Shown here: positions 35,460 through 45,980 of the stretch, in pieces | Layout of the letters: the number at the start of each line of letters is the position of its first letter | Numbering within the stretch: the stretch's first letter is position 1 | Assembly: GCA_016215605.1 (NCBI GenBank) | Contig: JACRJB010000031.1 | Span: 17,080 to 81,079 of the forward strand | Length of the DNA: 64,000 nucleotides | DNA from: Rhodopseudomonas palustris | GTDB lineage: Bacteria > Pseudomonadota > Alphaproteobacteria > Rhizobiales > Xanthobacteraceae | Reading direction: 5' to 3' | Translations under genes and position numbers: made by a program | Notes under the pieces: model-generated | The model's input: the letters and a program-made list of their open reading frames with translations, nothing else | What the model was told of the DNA's origin: nothing | Database searches by the model: none

Positions 35460-36101
35460 TCAGAGCTGGCGCGGGCCCGCACCCTCGTCGAAATCGTCGC
35501 GGTCTTCCATCATCGGCCGGGGCCCCCGGTCCGGGCCGCGGTCCCGGTCGCGCTCCCAGCGCGGGCCGCGGTCGTCGTCGTGATGCATGAAGCGCGGATG
35601 GTGATGCGGTCCCCCGCCCCAGCCGCTGCGGAAGCCCTCGAACCGGGTCAGCACGCGCAGCCGGCGCTTCTGGGCGTCGTCGAGCGATTTGTACAGCGGG
35701 TCGGCGGCGTCGGCGATCTTCTTCATCGCCGCGGCGGTGGCGGCCATGCCGTCGGCGCGGTCGCGCAGCCGGGTCACCGGGTCGCCTGCGTCGCGGCTGT
35801 CGCGGTCCTCGTCGCGCGCCTTCATCCGCGCCTCGGCGCGGTCGATCCGCAGCTTGGCGAAGTCCTTCACCGCGGCCTCGAGCGGCGGCCACAGCTTCTC
35901 CTGATCGGGCGTCAGCTTCAGCCCGGCCCTCACCGCCGCGATCCGCGCATCGGCGAACGCGGCGCGATCCTCCGCGCTGGCCCAAGAACGATCAGCGCGA
36001 TGATCGCGATGATGGTCGAACCAGCCGCGCTGCTGGGCATAGGCGGCCGACGTGCCGGCGAGAACCAGCGCGGTGGCGCCGGCGAGCAGAACCTTCTTCA
36101 T
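35460..36101 (-). CDS. Periplasmic Spy/CpxP-like LTXXQ-motif protein
   Basis: 213 residues. Signal peptide MKKVLLAGATALVLAGTSA, cleaved near YAQ-QR. The mature helical part contains LKLTPDQEKLWPPL and a second, degenerate repeat, SLDDAQKRRLRVL, as expected for the LTxxQ family of envelope-stress chaperones. The C-terminal 60 residues are an unusual His/Asp/Arg-rich low-complexity tail (HHHPRFMHHDDDRG). A tail of this type could bind metal; this is inference. The ATG at 36101 has an excellent ribosome site (AAGGAGG). It ends at a strong hairpin and stands alone. Confidence 0.88.
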   Translation of the reverse strand: MKKVLLAGATALVLAGTSAAYAQQRGWFDHHRDHRADRSWASAEDRAAFADARIAAVRAGLKLTPDQEKLWPPLEAAVKDFAKLRIDRAEARMKARDEDRDSRDAGDPVTRLRDRADGMAATAAAMKKIADAADPLYKSLDDAQKRRLRVLTRFEGFRSGWGGGPHHHPRFMHHDDDRGPRWERDRDRGPDRGPRPMMEDRDDFDEGAGPRQL

Positions 36102-36265
36102 GGAAACCTCCTTGCAAAGGTCACCCGAAGATGTGGTCGGCCGGCTCCCGGATCAACTTACAGTTTGGACAGAAAGCCCCTATGACCATCTTGGAATAGC
36201 AGGCTTTTTGTTTCCGAACGTGGCGACGGTGTCGGCCCGTCTCCATTCGTTTCGGGCGTTTCCGC

Positions 36266-37591
36266 TCACAGCATGCCGAGCATCCGCGGCAGCCACAGCG
36301 ACAGCTCCGGCACGTAGGTGACGAGGCCGAGGAAGGCGATCATCGTCAGCAGCCACGGCATCACCGCGATGGTGAGTTCGGTGATGCCCATCTTGGCGAT
36401 GCCGGAGGCGACGTAGAGATTGAGCCCCACAGGGGGGTGGCACATCCCGACCTCCATGTTCACCACCATCAGGATGCCGAGATGCACCGGATGGATGCCG
36501 AGCTTGACCGCCACCGGGAACAGGATCGGCGCCATGATCAGCACGATCGAGGTCGCCTCCATGACGTTGCCGGCGAGCAGCAGCAGCAGGTTCACCACCA
36601 GCAGGAACACGATCCAGTTGACGCCGGCCGTGGACATCCAGTTGGCGATCTGCTGCGGGATGTTTTCGTTGGCCATCAGGAACGAGAACAGCACCGCGTT
36701 GGTGATGATATAGAGGATCATCGCGCTCATATTGGCGGAGCCGAGCAGCACCTTCGGCACGTCCTTGAGCGACAGGTCGCGATACACGAACACCGCGATC
36801 ACGAACGCATAGACCGCGCTGATCGCCGCCGCCTCGGTCGGCGTGAACCAGCCGGCATAGATGCCGCCCAGCACGATCGCGATCAGCAGCAGACCCCAGA
36901 CGCATTTGCGGAACGCGACGAAGCTCTCGCCCCAGGTCGCGCGCGGCAGCCGCGGATAGTCATACTTCCAGGCGCGGTAGAAGGTGGTGACGCCGAGCAG
37001 CGTCGCCAGCATGATGCCGGGGATCACGCCGGCCATGAACAGCTGACCGACCGACGCCGACGACACGCGGTTGCCGGCCGGATCGAGCGCAATCGAGCCG
37101 CCGGTCGCCACCGAATATACCACCATCACGATCGACGGCGGGATCAGGATTCCGAGCGCGCCGGAGGTGGTGATGACGCCGGCGCCGAACCGCTTCGGGA
37201 AGCCCTGCTTCACCATCGCCGGCAGCATGATCGAGCCGATCGCGATCACGGTGGCGGGCGACGAGCCCGACACCGCGGCGAACAGCGCGCAGGCCATCAC
37301 GCCGGCGAGGCCGAGGCCGCCGTACCAGTGGCCGACCATGGTGGTGGCGAAATTGATCATGCGGCGGGCGACGCCGCCATGGGTCAGGAAGTTGCCGGCC
37401 AGGATGAAGAACGGGATCGCCATGATCTCGAAGTTCTCGATGCCGGTGAACAGCTTCAGCGACACCGCCTCGATCGGCACGTTGGTGAACAAGAACACGA
37501 ACGACAGCACGGTCAGGCCGAGCGCGATCGAGATCGGCATGCCGGTCAGCATCAGCCCGATCAGAAGGCCAAAGATCAGCGCGGTGTTCAT
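36266..37591 (-). CDS. dctM: TRAP transporter large permease
   Basis: 441 residues with about twelve membrane spans. DctM signatures: LTGMPISIALGLTVLSF near the start, EIMAIPFFILAGNFLTHGG, GVMACALFAAVSGSSPATV, and IPPSIVMVVY in the middle, and the C-terminal LVVNLLLLLAGNVMEA. It forms the sodium-driven channel of a tripartite ATP-independent transporter. It overlaps the small permease by 4 bases (ATGA) and shares its direction with the binding protein, in P-Q-M order. C4-dicarboxylates are the likeliest cargo given the binding protein. Confidence 0.95.
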   Translation of the reverse strand: MNTALIFGLLIGLMLTGMPISIALGLTVLSFVFLFTNVPIEAVSLKLFTGIENFEIMAIPFFILAGNFLTHGGVARRMINFATTMVGHWYGGLGLAGVMACALFAAVSGSSPATVIAIGSIMLPAMVKQGFPKRFGAGVITTSGALGILIPPSIVMVVYSVATGGSIALDPAGNRVSSASVGQLFMAGVIPGIMLATLLGVTTFYRAWKYDYPRLPRATWGESFVAFRKCVWGLLLIAIVLGGIYAGWFTPTEAAAISAVYAFVIAVFVYRDLSLKDVPKVLLGSANMSAMILYIITNAVLFSFLMANENIPQQIANWMSTAGVNWIVFLLVVNLLLLLAGNVMEATSIVLIMAPILFPVAVKLGIHPVHLGILMVVNMEVGMCHPPVGLNLYVASGIAKMGITELTIAVMPWLLTMIAFLGLVTYVPELSLWLPRMLGML

Positions 37592-38172
37592 CGCACCGCC
37601 TCCGCCGCTGCCGCCGCCGAACCGGGCATGTGCGGCTCGTCGATGCCTTCGACATGGCTGTGGTCGTGATGCGGCAGATGGTCGTGACGCCAGAAGTGAT
37701 ACGCAACCTGCAGGAAGCGGAAGCACATCAGATACGAGCCCAGCGGAATGCACAGATAGACGATCCAGCTGGGGATCTCGAGGTCCGGCGAGGTCTGGTT
37801 GGTGTCGATCAGGCCGTAGACGAATTTCGCCCCCATGGTGCCGATCACCGCGGTGAAGAACGCGCCCGCGAACAGCCCGAACAGGATCGTCGCCTTGCGG
37901 ATGCCCGGCCGCATCACATTGACCAGCACGTCGACGCCGACGTGGATGCCGGTGCGCACGCCGTAGGCCGCGCCGAATTTCGCCATCCACACGAACATGT
38001 AGATGCACAGCTCCTGCGCCCAGGACAGGTCGATCGGAAACAGGATCGGATAGAACAGCGGGATGCCGACCAGATATCGGTGCATCACGGCGATGAAGAT
38101 CAGCAGCGTGGCGCCGCCGATCATCGTCGCGATCAGGATTTCCTCGAGCCGGTCGAGCACGCGCAGGAACAT
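37588..38172 (-). CDS. dctQ: TRAP transporter small permease
   Basis: 194 residues, four spans. The DctQ pattern is visible: LIFIAVMHRYLVG in the first helices, WAQELCIYMFVWMAKFGAAYGVRTG with the conserved acidic/tryptophan region, and H-x-G-V-D in IHVGVDVLV. The C-terminal tail is His-rich (HHDHSHVEGIDEPH), longer than usual. It holds the large permease and contacts the binding protein. The start overlaps nothing; the stop overlaps dctM's ATG. Confidence 0.93.
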   Translation of the reverse strand: MFLRVLDRLEEILIATMIGGATLLIFIAVMHRYLVGIPLFYPILFPIDLSWAQELCIYMFVWMAKFGAAYGVRTGIHVGVDVLVNVMRPGIRKATILFGLFAGAFFTAVIGTMGAKFVYGLIDTNQTSPDLEIPSWIVYLCIPLGSYLMCFRFLQVAYHFWRHDHLPHHDHSHVEGIDEPHMPGSAAAAAEAVR

Positions 38173-38302
38173 TCATCTCCCCCGTATGGATCGGCCGCCC
38201 GGGTCGGACCCGCCGGCGGCCGTTGTTGGTGCCGGACGTGCGATACGGTCCGGAAATACATCGGGCGCCCGCGCTTGTCGACGCGGGCGCCCTCTCCCAG
38301 GC

Positions 38303-39307
38303 TTAGTTGGTCGGGCCGCCGCCGCTTTCCTTGAGGAATTCGGCGATCAGCGCCTTGCCGACGCGGCCACCGACTTCGTCGTAGACCGGCGCCATCGCCT
38401 TGCGCATCGCGGCGTTCTGCTCGGGCGTGAGCGTGATGATCTCGGTCTTGCCGGACTTCTTCATCTCCGCCAGCGCGTCTTCGTTCTCCTTCTGCGACTG
38501 GTTGTTGCCGTATTCGGTGGCTTCGGCCATCGCCTTGTCGAGCTGGGCGCGGACGTCGGCCGGGATGCCGTCCCAGAACTTCTTGTTCACGATCACCGCG
38601 TAGCCGATGTAGCCGTGATTGGTCACCGTGGTGTACTTCTGCACTTCGTGCATCTTCTGCGTGTACATGTTCGACGGCGTGTTTTCCTGGCCGTCGACCA
38701 CGCCGGTCTGCAGCGCCTGATACACTTCGGAGAACGCCATCACCTGCGGGATCGCGCCGAGCGAGCGGAACTGCGCGTCGAGCACCTTCGACGACTGGAT
38801 TCGGAACTTCAGGCCCTTGTAGTCCTCGGGCGCGATCAGCTTCTTGTTGGCGCTCATGATCTTGAAGCCGTTGTCCCAGTACGCCAGACCGGTCATGCCC
38901 TTGGCGTCGAGCAGCTTGAACAGCTTGGCGCCGACCGGGCCGGTGGTCACCTTGCGCAGCGCCGCGATGTCCGGGAGGATGTAGGGCAGATCGAACACCT
39001 CGAATTCCTTGACGCCGGCCGGGCCGAACTTCGAGATCGACGGCGCCAGCATCTGCACCGCGCCGAGCTGCAGCGCGTCGAGTTCTTCCTTGTCCTTGTA
39101 GAGTTGGGAGTTCGGATAGACTTCGACCTTGACCTTGCCGGCGGTGTACTTCTCGGCCAGTTCCCTGAACTTCTCGGCGGCCAGCCCCTTCGGCGTATTC
39201 GGGGCGACCACGTGGCTGAACTTGATGACGATCGGCGATTGAGCCGCCGCAGGTCCGATCAGGGCCAGCATTGCGACCGAGGCCGCGGACAGAATCAGCT
39301 TACGCAT
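38303..39307 (-). CDS. dctP: TRAP transporter C4-dicarboxylate-binding protein
   Basis: 334 residues. Signal peptide MRKLILSAASVAMLALIGPA, cut after AAAQ. The mature part starts IVIKFSHVVAPNTPKG and has FKIMSANKKLI, GLKFRIQSSKVLDAQF with the conserved arginine that binds the ligand carboxylate, and VVDGQENTPSNMYTQKMHEV. These match the malate/succinate/fumarate DctP of Rhodobacter. It is the first gene of the minus-strand dctPQM set; the 130-base gap to dctQ carries no clear terminator. No DctS/DctR pair is adjacent. Confidence 0.94.
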   Translation of the reverse strand: MRKLILSAASVAMLALIGPAAAQSPIVIKFSHVVAPNTPKGLAAEKFRELAEKYTAGKVKVEVYPNSQLYKDKEELDALQLGAVQMLAPSISKFGPAGVKEFEVFDLPYILPDIAALRKVTTGPVGAKLFKLLDAKGMTGLAYWDNGFKIMSANKKLIAPEDYKGLKFRIQSSKVLDAQFRSLGAIPQVMAFSEVYQALQTGVVDGQENTPSNMYTQKMHEVQKYTTVTNHGYIGYAVIVNKKFWDGIPADVRAQLDKAMAEATEYGNNQSQKENEDALAEMKKSGKTEIITLTPEQNAAMRKAMAPVYDEVGGRVGKALIAEFLKESGGGPTN

Positions 39308-39462
39308 GGGACTTCCCCCTGGATTTTTTGGGTGCGCGATGATGCACAGGCTCGTGTTTCCCCTTACAGAGACTCGGAGCTAAAAGCCATTGTCGTTTCG
39401 GAGGGTGGTGGGGCGGAGGGACCCGTTGCACCGCAACAAACGCGCCGGGCGTACGGTCCCGC

Positions 39463-40692
39463 TCATAAGTCCGCGCCAGGGCAGCTGCCATCATGGTGCT
39501 GCGACAGCCCCGGCCGCAGGCGCCGCAAGCGTGAGAGAATGAGGCACGCGCCGAACGAACAAAATGCGGCCAGTCCGAGCACGGCGTTGGTCCCGAAACG
39601 ATCGAGCAGACCGATCAGAACGGGCGGCGACATCGCCGCAACCAGATTGAGCGGCAGCGCAATCCGCGATGTCGCCCGGGCAAACTCGGCTTTGTCGTAG
39701 AACACCAGCGGCATTGTCGCACGCGCGACGGCAAGGATCCCGCTGGCCAATCCATAGAGCGCGATGAAGACCATGATGGTCCAATGCGAACCGTGGCTCA
39801 TCATCAGCACCAGCATGGCCACAGGAAGCAGGAAGCTTGCGAACAATCCCGTCGTGACGCCGTCCCATCGCCCACCGCCGAACAAATCGACCGCGCGGGC
39901 GCCGACCTGAATGACGCCCAGAGCGGACCCGAAGCCGATCGCTTCGGCGGGGCCGAGGCCTGCGGATTTCAGCAGTTCGATCATGATCGCGGAGAATCCG
40001 TAGGTGACGAAGGCGTTCAGCGCGATCGCCGACACAAGCAGGTAAAACGTGCTGGTTCGGGCCGGTTGGGTATGGCGGGCCTCGGCCGCAACGGCCTTTT
40101 TCGTCGGCGCAATTCGTTGCGGCAAACCGAAGGCAATGAGCGGCAGACACACGATCAGAATCGTGGCCGCATAGACCAGACCTGTGCCTCGCCAACCGAT
40201 CGCATCCGACAGCGCTCCGCCGACCGGCCAGAACAGACTGCTGGAGAGTCCGGTGACCAGCATGAGTGCCCCGATCGCACCTCCGGCGGCCACGCCGCAG
40301 ACTTCGTTGAGAAGAATGTAGGCGGCCGTCGACAACGCTGCGCTGCCCGCCGAGCCGAGGATGGCCCAGGCGACGAAGTAGGACGGCGCCCCCTGGGCCG
40401 ACGACATCACCACGAAGCCGACTGCGGCCACCACGGTGCCGAGCATCATCACCGGCTTGGCGCCGCGGCGGCTGAAGACGCCCGCTAGCACAGGAGCCCA
40501 CAGGCCCATCGCGACATAGAGAATCGAGGTTCCGGCGAACGCCGATGCAACATCCATCCCCAGATCGGCGGCGATCTGCCTGCCGCTGACCGCAGGAAGG
40601 CTGAGCGTCCCCCACCCGATCACTTGCGTCACCGAAAGGATGAGCAGGACCCTCACCGTCCTGCGATCGAAGCTGCCGAACCGCACCGCCAT
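39463..40692 (-). CDS. Major facilitator superfamily transporter
   Basis: 409 residues with twelve spans. The 2-3 loop has GVFSRRGAKPVMMLG, a variant of the MFS G-x-x-x-D-R/K-x-G-R-(R/K) signature. The first half is MFS_1-like (oxalate/formate or YbfB-type). A second loop, LPQRIAPTKK, is basic. Substrate is unassigned. The ATG at 40692 is preceded by a GTG three bases upstream; neither has a clear ribosome site. It stands between dctP and leuA, on the same strand, without an obvious functional link. Confidence 0.88.
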   Translation of the reverse strand: MAVRFGSFDRRTVRVLLILSVTQVIGWGTLSLPAVSGRQIAADLGMDVASAFAGTSILYVAMGLWAPVLAGVFSRRGAKPVMMLGTVVAAVGFVVMSSAQGAPSYFVAWAILGSAGSAALSTAAYILLNEVCGVAAGGAIGALMLVTGLSSSLFWPVGGALSDAIGWRGTGLVYAATILIVCLPLIAFGLPQRIAPTKKAVAAEARHTQPARTSTFYLLVSAIALNAFVTYGFSAIMIELLKSAGLGPAEAIGFGSALGVIQVGARAVDLFGGGRWDGVTTGLFASFLLPVAMLVLMMSHGSHWTIMVFIALYGLASGILAVARATMPLVFYDKAEFARATSRIALPLNLVAAMSPPVLIGLLDRFGTNAVLGLAAFCSFGACLILSRLRRLRPGLSQHHDGSCPGADL

Positions 40693-40830
40693 CACCTGTC
40701 AAGCCATCAGCGGTCAGCTAGCAAGCTGCAGATTGTCATTTGATGACAGCCTGGAGGCCTTCTCAAATCGCCGGGCACATCGGCTTCGGCTGTTCTTCGC
40801 CTCGACGTTCGGTCCGACCGAGGTCCCCTC

Positions 40831-40865
40831 ACAAAACAAAAACGCAGCGCCGAAGCGCTGCGTTT
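40831..40865 (-). terminator. Intrinsic terminator of leuA
   Basis: On the minus strand AACGCAGCGC-TTCG-GCGCTGCGTT followed by TTTGTTTTGT. A 10-base stem, UUCG tetraloop and U-rich tail 35 bases after the leuA stop. Confidence 0.93.
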
Positions 40866-40898
40866 GATGGCGTAGCAAATGCGGCTATCGCCGGGGCG

Positions 40899-42473
<1,575 letters not shown>

Positions 42474-42510
42474 AACGGATTTCCTTTGGTCGGGGCGCCA
42501 CCGGGGCGCG

Positions 42511-42576
42511 TGAGGGGCTGGCGTTCGTGCGATCCCCTGAGTGCCCAGGCGCAAATGCCCAGACGGCCCTCAGGGG
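42511..42576 (-). promoter_or_regulatory. Alternative hairpins of the leuA attenuator
   Basis: On the minus strand CCCCTGAG (42576-42569) pairs with CTCAGGGG (42541-42534), and the AGGGG of the latter can instead pair with CCCCT (42517-42513). The first arm contains the leader stop codon. Mutually exclusive pairings fit an attenuator, but no T-run was found. Confidence 0.55.
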
Positions 42577-42707
42577 CAAATAAGCAGAAGCAGCCCGCCA
42601 AGCGCGAGGGTCTCGAGCGCAAGGGTCGCCTGCGGCGCAGCCGGAATCGCGTCGGAACCGGCCAAAGCCGTCCCCGCCAACTCCATCCTGCCGCTGCGAA
42701 TCGCCAT
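42570..42707 (-). CDS. leuA leader peptide with a terminal Leu run
   Basis: 45 codons. The last ones read ALGGLLLLICP then TGA, with codons CTG CTT CTG CTT for the run; ten of 45 residues are leucine. The start ATG at 42707 has GAAGGTG 7 bases upstream. The stop lies inside the 5' arm of a hairpin. This is the layout of leucine attenuator peptides; the peptide itself need not have a function. Confidence 0.8.
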   Translation of the reverse strand: MAIRSGRMELAGTALAGSDAIPAAPQATLALETLALGGLLLLICP

Positions 42708-42955
42708 GCCCAACACCTTCAGGTCCATATCGTCGGCGACAACCCTTGAGAGACGGTTGACGCAAGAGTCCGACGGACCGAACAGCTATCCTTCTAGACG
42801 ACCTCGCCGCAGCTTCGCAACGGCAAATGATGGGCAAAACCGGCGATAAAGCGTCAGAAATCCTGACCTAAACCATCGTCGGCCGGCCCCGTCGCGGCGA
42901 CGGGTTTCCTCCCCCACCGAAACCCCGTATGCCAATGCGAGCTGAACGACACAGC

Positions 42956-43981
42956 ATGGAGCGCCCCGCGTTGAACTCGATCGATCTGGCCTCACTGGCC
43001 GCCGCAACCCCGACCCTCCGCCACGACTGGACGCGTGAGGAAGCCGCCGCGATCTATCACGCGCCGTTCGCCGACCTGATCTTCCGGGCGCAGACGATCC
43101 ATCGCCAGAGCTTCGACGCCAATGCGGTGCAGTGCAACCAGCTGCTCAACGTCAAGACCGGCGGCTGCGCCGAGGATTGCGGCTATTGCAGCCAGTCGGC
43201 GCATCACGACACCGCCCTGCCCGCCTCCAAGCTGATGGACCCGAAGAAGGTGATCGAAGGCGCCAAGGCGGCCCGCGACGCCGGCGCGACGCGCTACTGC
43301 ATGGGCGCGGCCTGGCGTTCGCCGAAAGAGCGCGACATGGCGCCGATCATCGAGATGGTGAAGGGCGTCAAGGCGCTCGGCATGGAAGCCTGCATGACGC
43401 TCGGCATGCTGAGCGACGACCAGGCCAAGCAGCTCGCCGACGCCGGCCTGGATTACTACAACCACAACGTCGACACCTCCGAGGAGTTCTATTCCTCCGT
43501 GGTGAAGACCCGCAGCTACTCGGATCGTCTCGATACGCTGGAGAAGGTGCACGACGCTGGCATCAAAGTCTGCTGCGGCGGCATCCTCGGCCTCGGCGAG
43601 AAGCCGACCGATCGCGTCGAGATGCTGCGCACGCTGGCCAATCTGCCGCAGCATCCGGAGAGCGTGCCGATCAACATGCTGATCCCGATCGAAGGCACGC
43701 CGATCGCCAAGACCGCGACGCCGGTCGACCCGTTCGAATTCGTCCGCACCATCGCGCTGGCGCGCATCATGATGCCGAAGTCCGACGTCCGCCTCGCCGC
43801 CGGCCGCACCGCGATGAGCGACGAGATGCAGGCGCTGTGCTTCCTCGCCGGCGCCAATTCGATCTTCATCGGCGACACCCTGCTGACGACGCCGAACCCC
43901 GGTGACAGCAAGGACCGCGCCCTGTTCGCCCGGCTCGGCATCACCCCGCGCGACGACCTCGGCGTGCATACGCACGGGTGA
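42956..43981 (+). CDS. bioB: Biotin synthase
   Basis: 341 residues. BioB inserts sulfur into dethiobiotin using radical SAM chemistry. The [4Fe-4S] motif is Cys71-x3-Cys75-x2-Cys78 in [13 protein letters not shown]. Other conserved parts are [30 protein letters not shown] and [10 protein letters not shown], and the [2Fe-2S] cysteines and arginine near the C terminus are present. The ATG at 42956 is chosen; ATGs at 42929 and 42935 in frame would add up to nine residues. Neither has a strong ribosome site. It is divergent from leuA; other bio genes are not near. A hairpin follows the stop. Confidence 0.96.
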   Translation: MERPALNSIDLASLAAATPTLRHDWTREEAAAIYHAPFADLIFRAQTIHRQSFDANAVQCNQLLNVKTGGCAEDCGYCSQSAHHDTALPASKLMDPKKVIEGAKAARDAGATRYCMGAAWRSPKERDMAPIIEMVKGVKALGMEACMTLGMLSDDQAKQLADAGLDYYNHNVDTSEEFYSSVVKTRSYSDRLDTLEKVHDAGIKVCCGGILGLGEKPTDRVEMLRTLANLPQHPESVPINMLIPIEGTPIAKTATPVDPFEFVRTIALARIMMPKSDVRLAAGRTAMSDEMQALCFLAGANSIFIGDTLLTTPNPGDSKDRALFARLGITPRDDLGVHTHG

Positions 43982-43994
43982 TCGGAGAACCTCT

Positions 43995-44026
43995 GAGCCG
44001 GGCAGCCGTCGACGCGAGCCCGGCTC
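43995..44026 (+). terminator. Hairpin after bioB
   Basis: gagccgggc and gcccggctc form a 9-base perfect stem with a 14-base loop, 14 bases past the stop. The following GGGGTACCTTCC is not T-rich. Confidence 0.5.
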
Positions 44027-44050
44027 GGGGTACCTTCCTGTCTGCACGCT

Positions 44051-44078
44051 TTGAAACCGACAGTGTTCGGCCTATATT
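44051..44078 (+). promoter_or_regulatory. Promoter of the AbrB/PIN module
   Basis: TTGAAA, 16 bases, TATATT, about 35 bases before the antitoxin ATG. An inverted repeat tccac-N10-gtgga (44078-44097) lies just downstream and may be the autoregulatory operator. Confidence 0.55.
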
Positions 44079-44113
44079 CCACATGCGATCTGGTGGATGG
44101 CAGGGAGGCGCGG

Positions 44114-44347
44114 ATGCAGGTTTCCAAATGGGGCGACAGTCTCGCCGTCCGGCTGCCTCAGACGCTGGTCGACCAGCTCGGCCTCAAGGAAGGCGACGAG
44201 TTGAACGTGGTCGCCGCGAGCAACGGCGTCCTCGAAATCGAAACCCGAGAACAACAGCGGCGTCGGGCGCTTGACCGGATGGCTGAGCGCAGCTGGACGC
44301 TGCCCGAAGGCTATCGCTTCGATCGCGACGAAGCCAACGAACGTTGA
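44114..44347 (+). CDS. vapB: AbrB/MazE-fold antitoxin of a VapBC-type module
   Basis: 77 residues. MQVSKWGDSLAVRLPQTLVD is the swapped-hairpin DNA-binding fold, LKEGDELNVV continues it, and the C-terminal charged half (TLPEGYRFDRDEANER) is the likely toxin-binding tail. It should repress its own promoter and neutralise the PIN toxin. GGGAGG lies 8 bases before the ATG. The frame upstream to 44051 is open but starts beyond this ribosome site. The stop overlaps the toxin's TTG. Confidence 0.9.
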   Translation: MQVSKWGDSLAVRLPQTLVDQLGLKEGDELNVVAASNGVLEIETREQQRRRALDRMAERSWTLPEGYRFDRDEANER

Positions 44348-44748
44348 CCGCGTTCTTCGATACCAACATCCTCATCTATGCCCAGGAGGCCGGAACGAAG
44401 GCCGATCGCGCCCGCGCGCTTATTGCGCAGGGTGGCAGACTCAGCGTCCAGGTTCTGAACGAGTTTGCCACCGTCGCACGGCGCAAGCTCGCCCATGACT
44501 GGGGAGAGATTGCCGATGCGATCGATGACGCTCTGGTGTTAGCTGGGCCGCCGCTTCCAATCACGATCGACCTCCATATCACCGCAAGAACGCTCGCCGA
44601 GCGACACCGTCTCGCCTTCTACGACGCGCTGATCGTCGCCGCCGCGCTCGAGGCAGGCTGCGATACGCTCTACAGCGAAGACATGCAGCATGGCCGGACC
44701 ATCGGCACACTGCGCATCGAAAACCCGTTCCTCGAACGCGCGTCGTGA
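44344..44748 (+). CDS. vapC: PIN-domain ribonuclease toxin
   Basis: 134 residues from a TTG overlapping the antitoxin stop (TTGA). PIN acidic quartet: Asp6 in FFDTNIL, Glu40 in VLNEF, Asp94 in FYDALIV and Asp113 in YSEDMQ. These hold the magnesium ions that cut RNA, in VapC enzymes often tRNA or rRNA. Start choice is supported by FFDTNIL lying right at the N terminus as in the family. Downstream, its stop overlaps the start of a membrane protein gene, which is unusual for a toxin module. Confidence 0.9.
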   Translation: MTAFFDTNILIYAQEAGTKADRARALIAQGGRLSVQVLNEFATVARRKLAHDWGEIADAIDDALVLAGPPLPITIDLHITARTLAERHRLAFYDALIVAAALEAGCDTLYSEDMQHGRTIGTLRIENPFLERAS

Positions 44749-45980
44749 CGGTGCCCGGACAACCGGCGCAATCGTCGCCGTCCACTTGGGGACCGGTCGC
44801 GCTGGTAGCGCTGCCGACCTTTGCGCTCGCCAGCCTCTACGGTTTCGCGGTGCTGGGGTCGACCGCGATCAAGCCGGGCTTCATCGGCCTGAACCACATC
44901 GCGCTCGGCACCGACTGGGCGGTGTTCTGGGGCGCGATCCGCAGCATGCTCGACGGCAATCTGCCGCTGATCATGGACGGCGACCGCTTCACCGCGTTCC
45001 TCAACGATCAATTGCGCGACTGGCTCACGGTGCCGCTGGCGTATCGGCCGTGGTTCTATCCGCCGAGCTTCCTGGTGCTGCTGCTGCCGTTCGCGCCGCT
45101 CGGCTTCGTCGGCTCCTACGTCGCGTTCCAGATCGTCAGCGCCGCCCTGCTGGCCGCCGCGCTGCTGATCGGCGCCGACCGCCCCGACCGCGCCCGCTGG
45201 GTGACGCTCGCGGTGCTGCTGTCGCCGGCCGCGGCGATCACGGTCACCGACGGCCAGTGCTCGTTCCTGGTCGCGGCGTTGTTCGTCGCCGGATTTCGGG
45301 CGCTGCCGCAGCGGCCGCTGCTCGGCGGCGCGCTGCTCGGCCTGCTCAGCTTCAAGCCGCAATTCGCCGTGCTGATTCCGGTGGCTCTGATCGCCGGTGG
45401 GTGCTGGCGCGCGCTGCTGGCCACGGCCCTCTCCGCGCTGGCGCTGGCGGCGGCGAGCGCGCTGATCTTCGGCCTCGACATCTGGATCTGGTGGCTGCCG
45501 AAGCTGATCGAGAATCTGCTCAGCGGCGATCCGAAATGGGCGACCTACGGCCGGATCTGGGGTCACAGCGTCTGGGCCTGCGCCAAGCTGCTTGGCGCCG
45601 GCGACGGCGTCGCCTCCGCGCTGCAGGCCGCGGCGGTGGTCGTCGCGGTGGCGGTCACCGCGCTGGCTTTCCGCGTCAGCCGCGCGCCGGATTTGCGGCT
45701 GGCGATCCTGCTGGCCGCGACCATTCTCGCCGCGCCGCATTCCGGGCCTTACGACGCCGTGCTGCTGGTGGTCGCGCTGGCGCTGTGGTTCGCGTCGTTC
45801 ACTGCGCCGCCGGGGCCGCTGCCCTGGCTGGTCGCGACCGCGATCTGGCTGGTGCCGCTGGCGAGCCCCGCGGTCTATGTCGAAGCCGGACGGTTCGCGC
45901 CGGTCGCGGTGCTGGCGATGATCGGGCTGATCTTCCTGGCGCTACGCAGAGGCGATACGGCCGCGGCCGCGCCGGCCTGA
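44745..45980 (+). CDS. GT87-like (DUF2029) membrane glycosyltransferase
   Basis: 411 residues with about ten spans. Family-like elements: GTDWAVFWGAIRSML with the acidic residue in the first periplasmic loop, YRPWFYPPSFLVLLLPFAPLG, LLSFKPQFAVLI and PHSGPYDAVLLVVAL. GT87 enzymes use lipid-linked mannose or arabinose; donor here is unknown. It opens with a GTG that overlaps the VapC stop by 4 bases; another GTG lies two codons in. No ribosome site is clear, so translation may depend on coupling to vapC. It converges with the Nudix gene, ending directly at its stop. Confidence 0.82.
   Translation: MTVPGQPAQSSPSTWGPVALVALPTFALASLYGFAVLGSTAIKPGFIGLNHIALGTDWAVFWGAIRSMLDGNLPLIMDGDRFTAFLNDQLRDWLTVPLAYRPWFYPPSFLVLLLPFAPLGFVGSYVAFQIVSAALLAAALLIGADRPDRARWVTLAVLLSPAAAITVTDGQCSFLVAALFVAGFRALPQRPLLGGALLGLLSFKPQFAVLIPVALIAGGCWRALLATALSALALAAASALIFGLDIWIWWLPKLIENLLSGDPKWATYGRIWGHSVWACAKLLGAGDGVASALQAAAVVVAVAVTALAFRVSRAPDLRLAILLAATILAAPHSGPYDAVLLVVALALWFASFTAPPGPLPWLVATAIWLVPLASPAVYVEAGRFAPVAVLAMIGLIFLALRRGDTAAAAPA

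Noticed and set aside
42534..42576. leuA leader hairpin as an intrinsic terminator
   Set aside because: The stem is present but no T-run follows, so it is listed as a regulatory hairpin only.
44051..44113. Longer start for the AbrB-type antitoxin
   Set aside because: The region holds the promoter -35/-10 and the ribosome site precedes the 44114 ATG.
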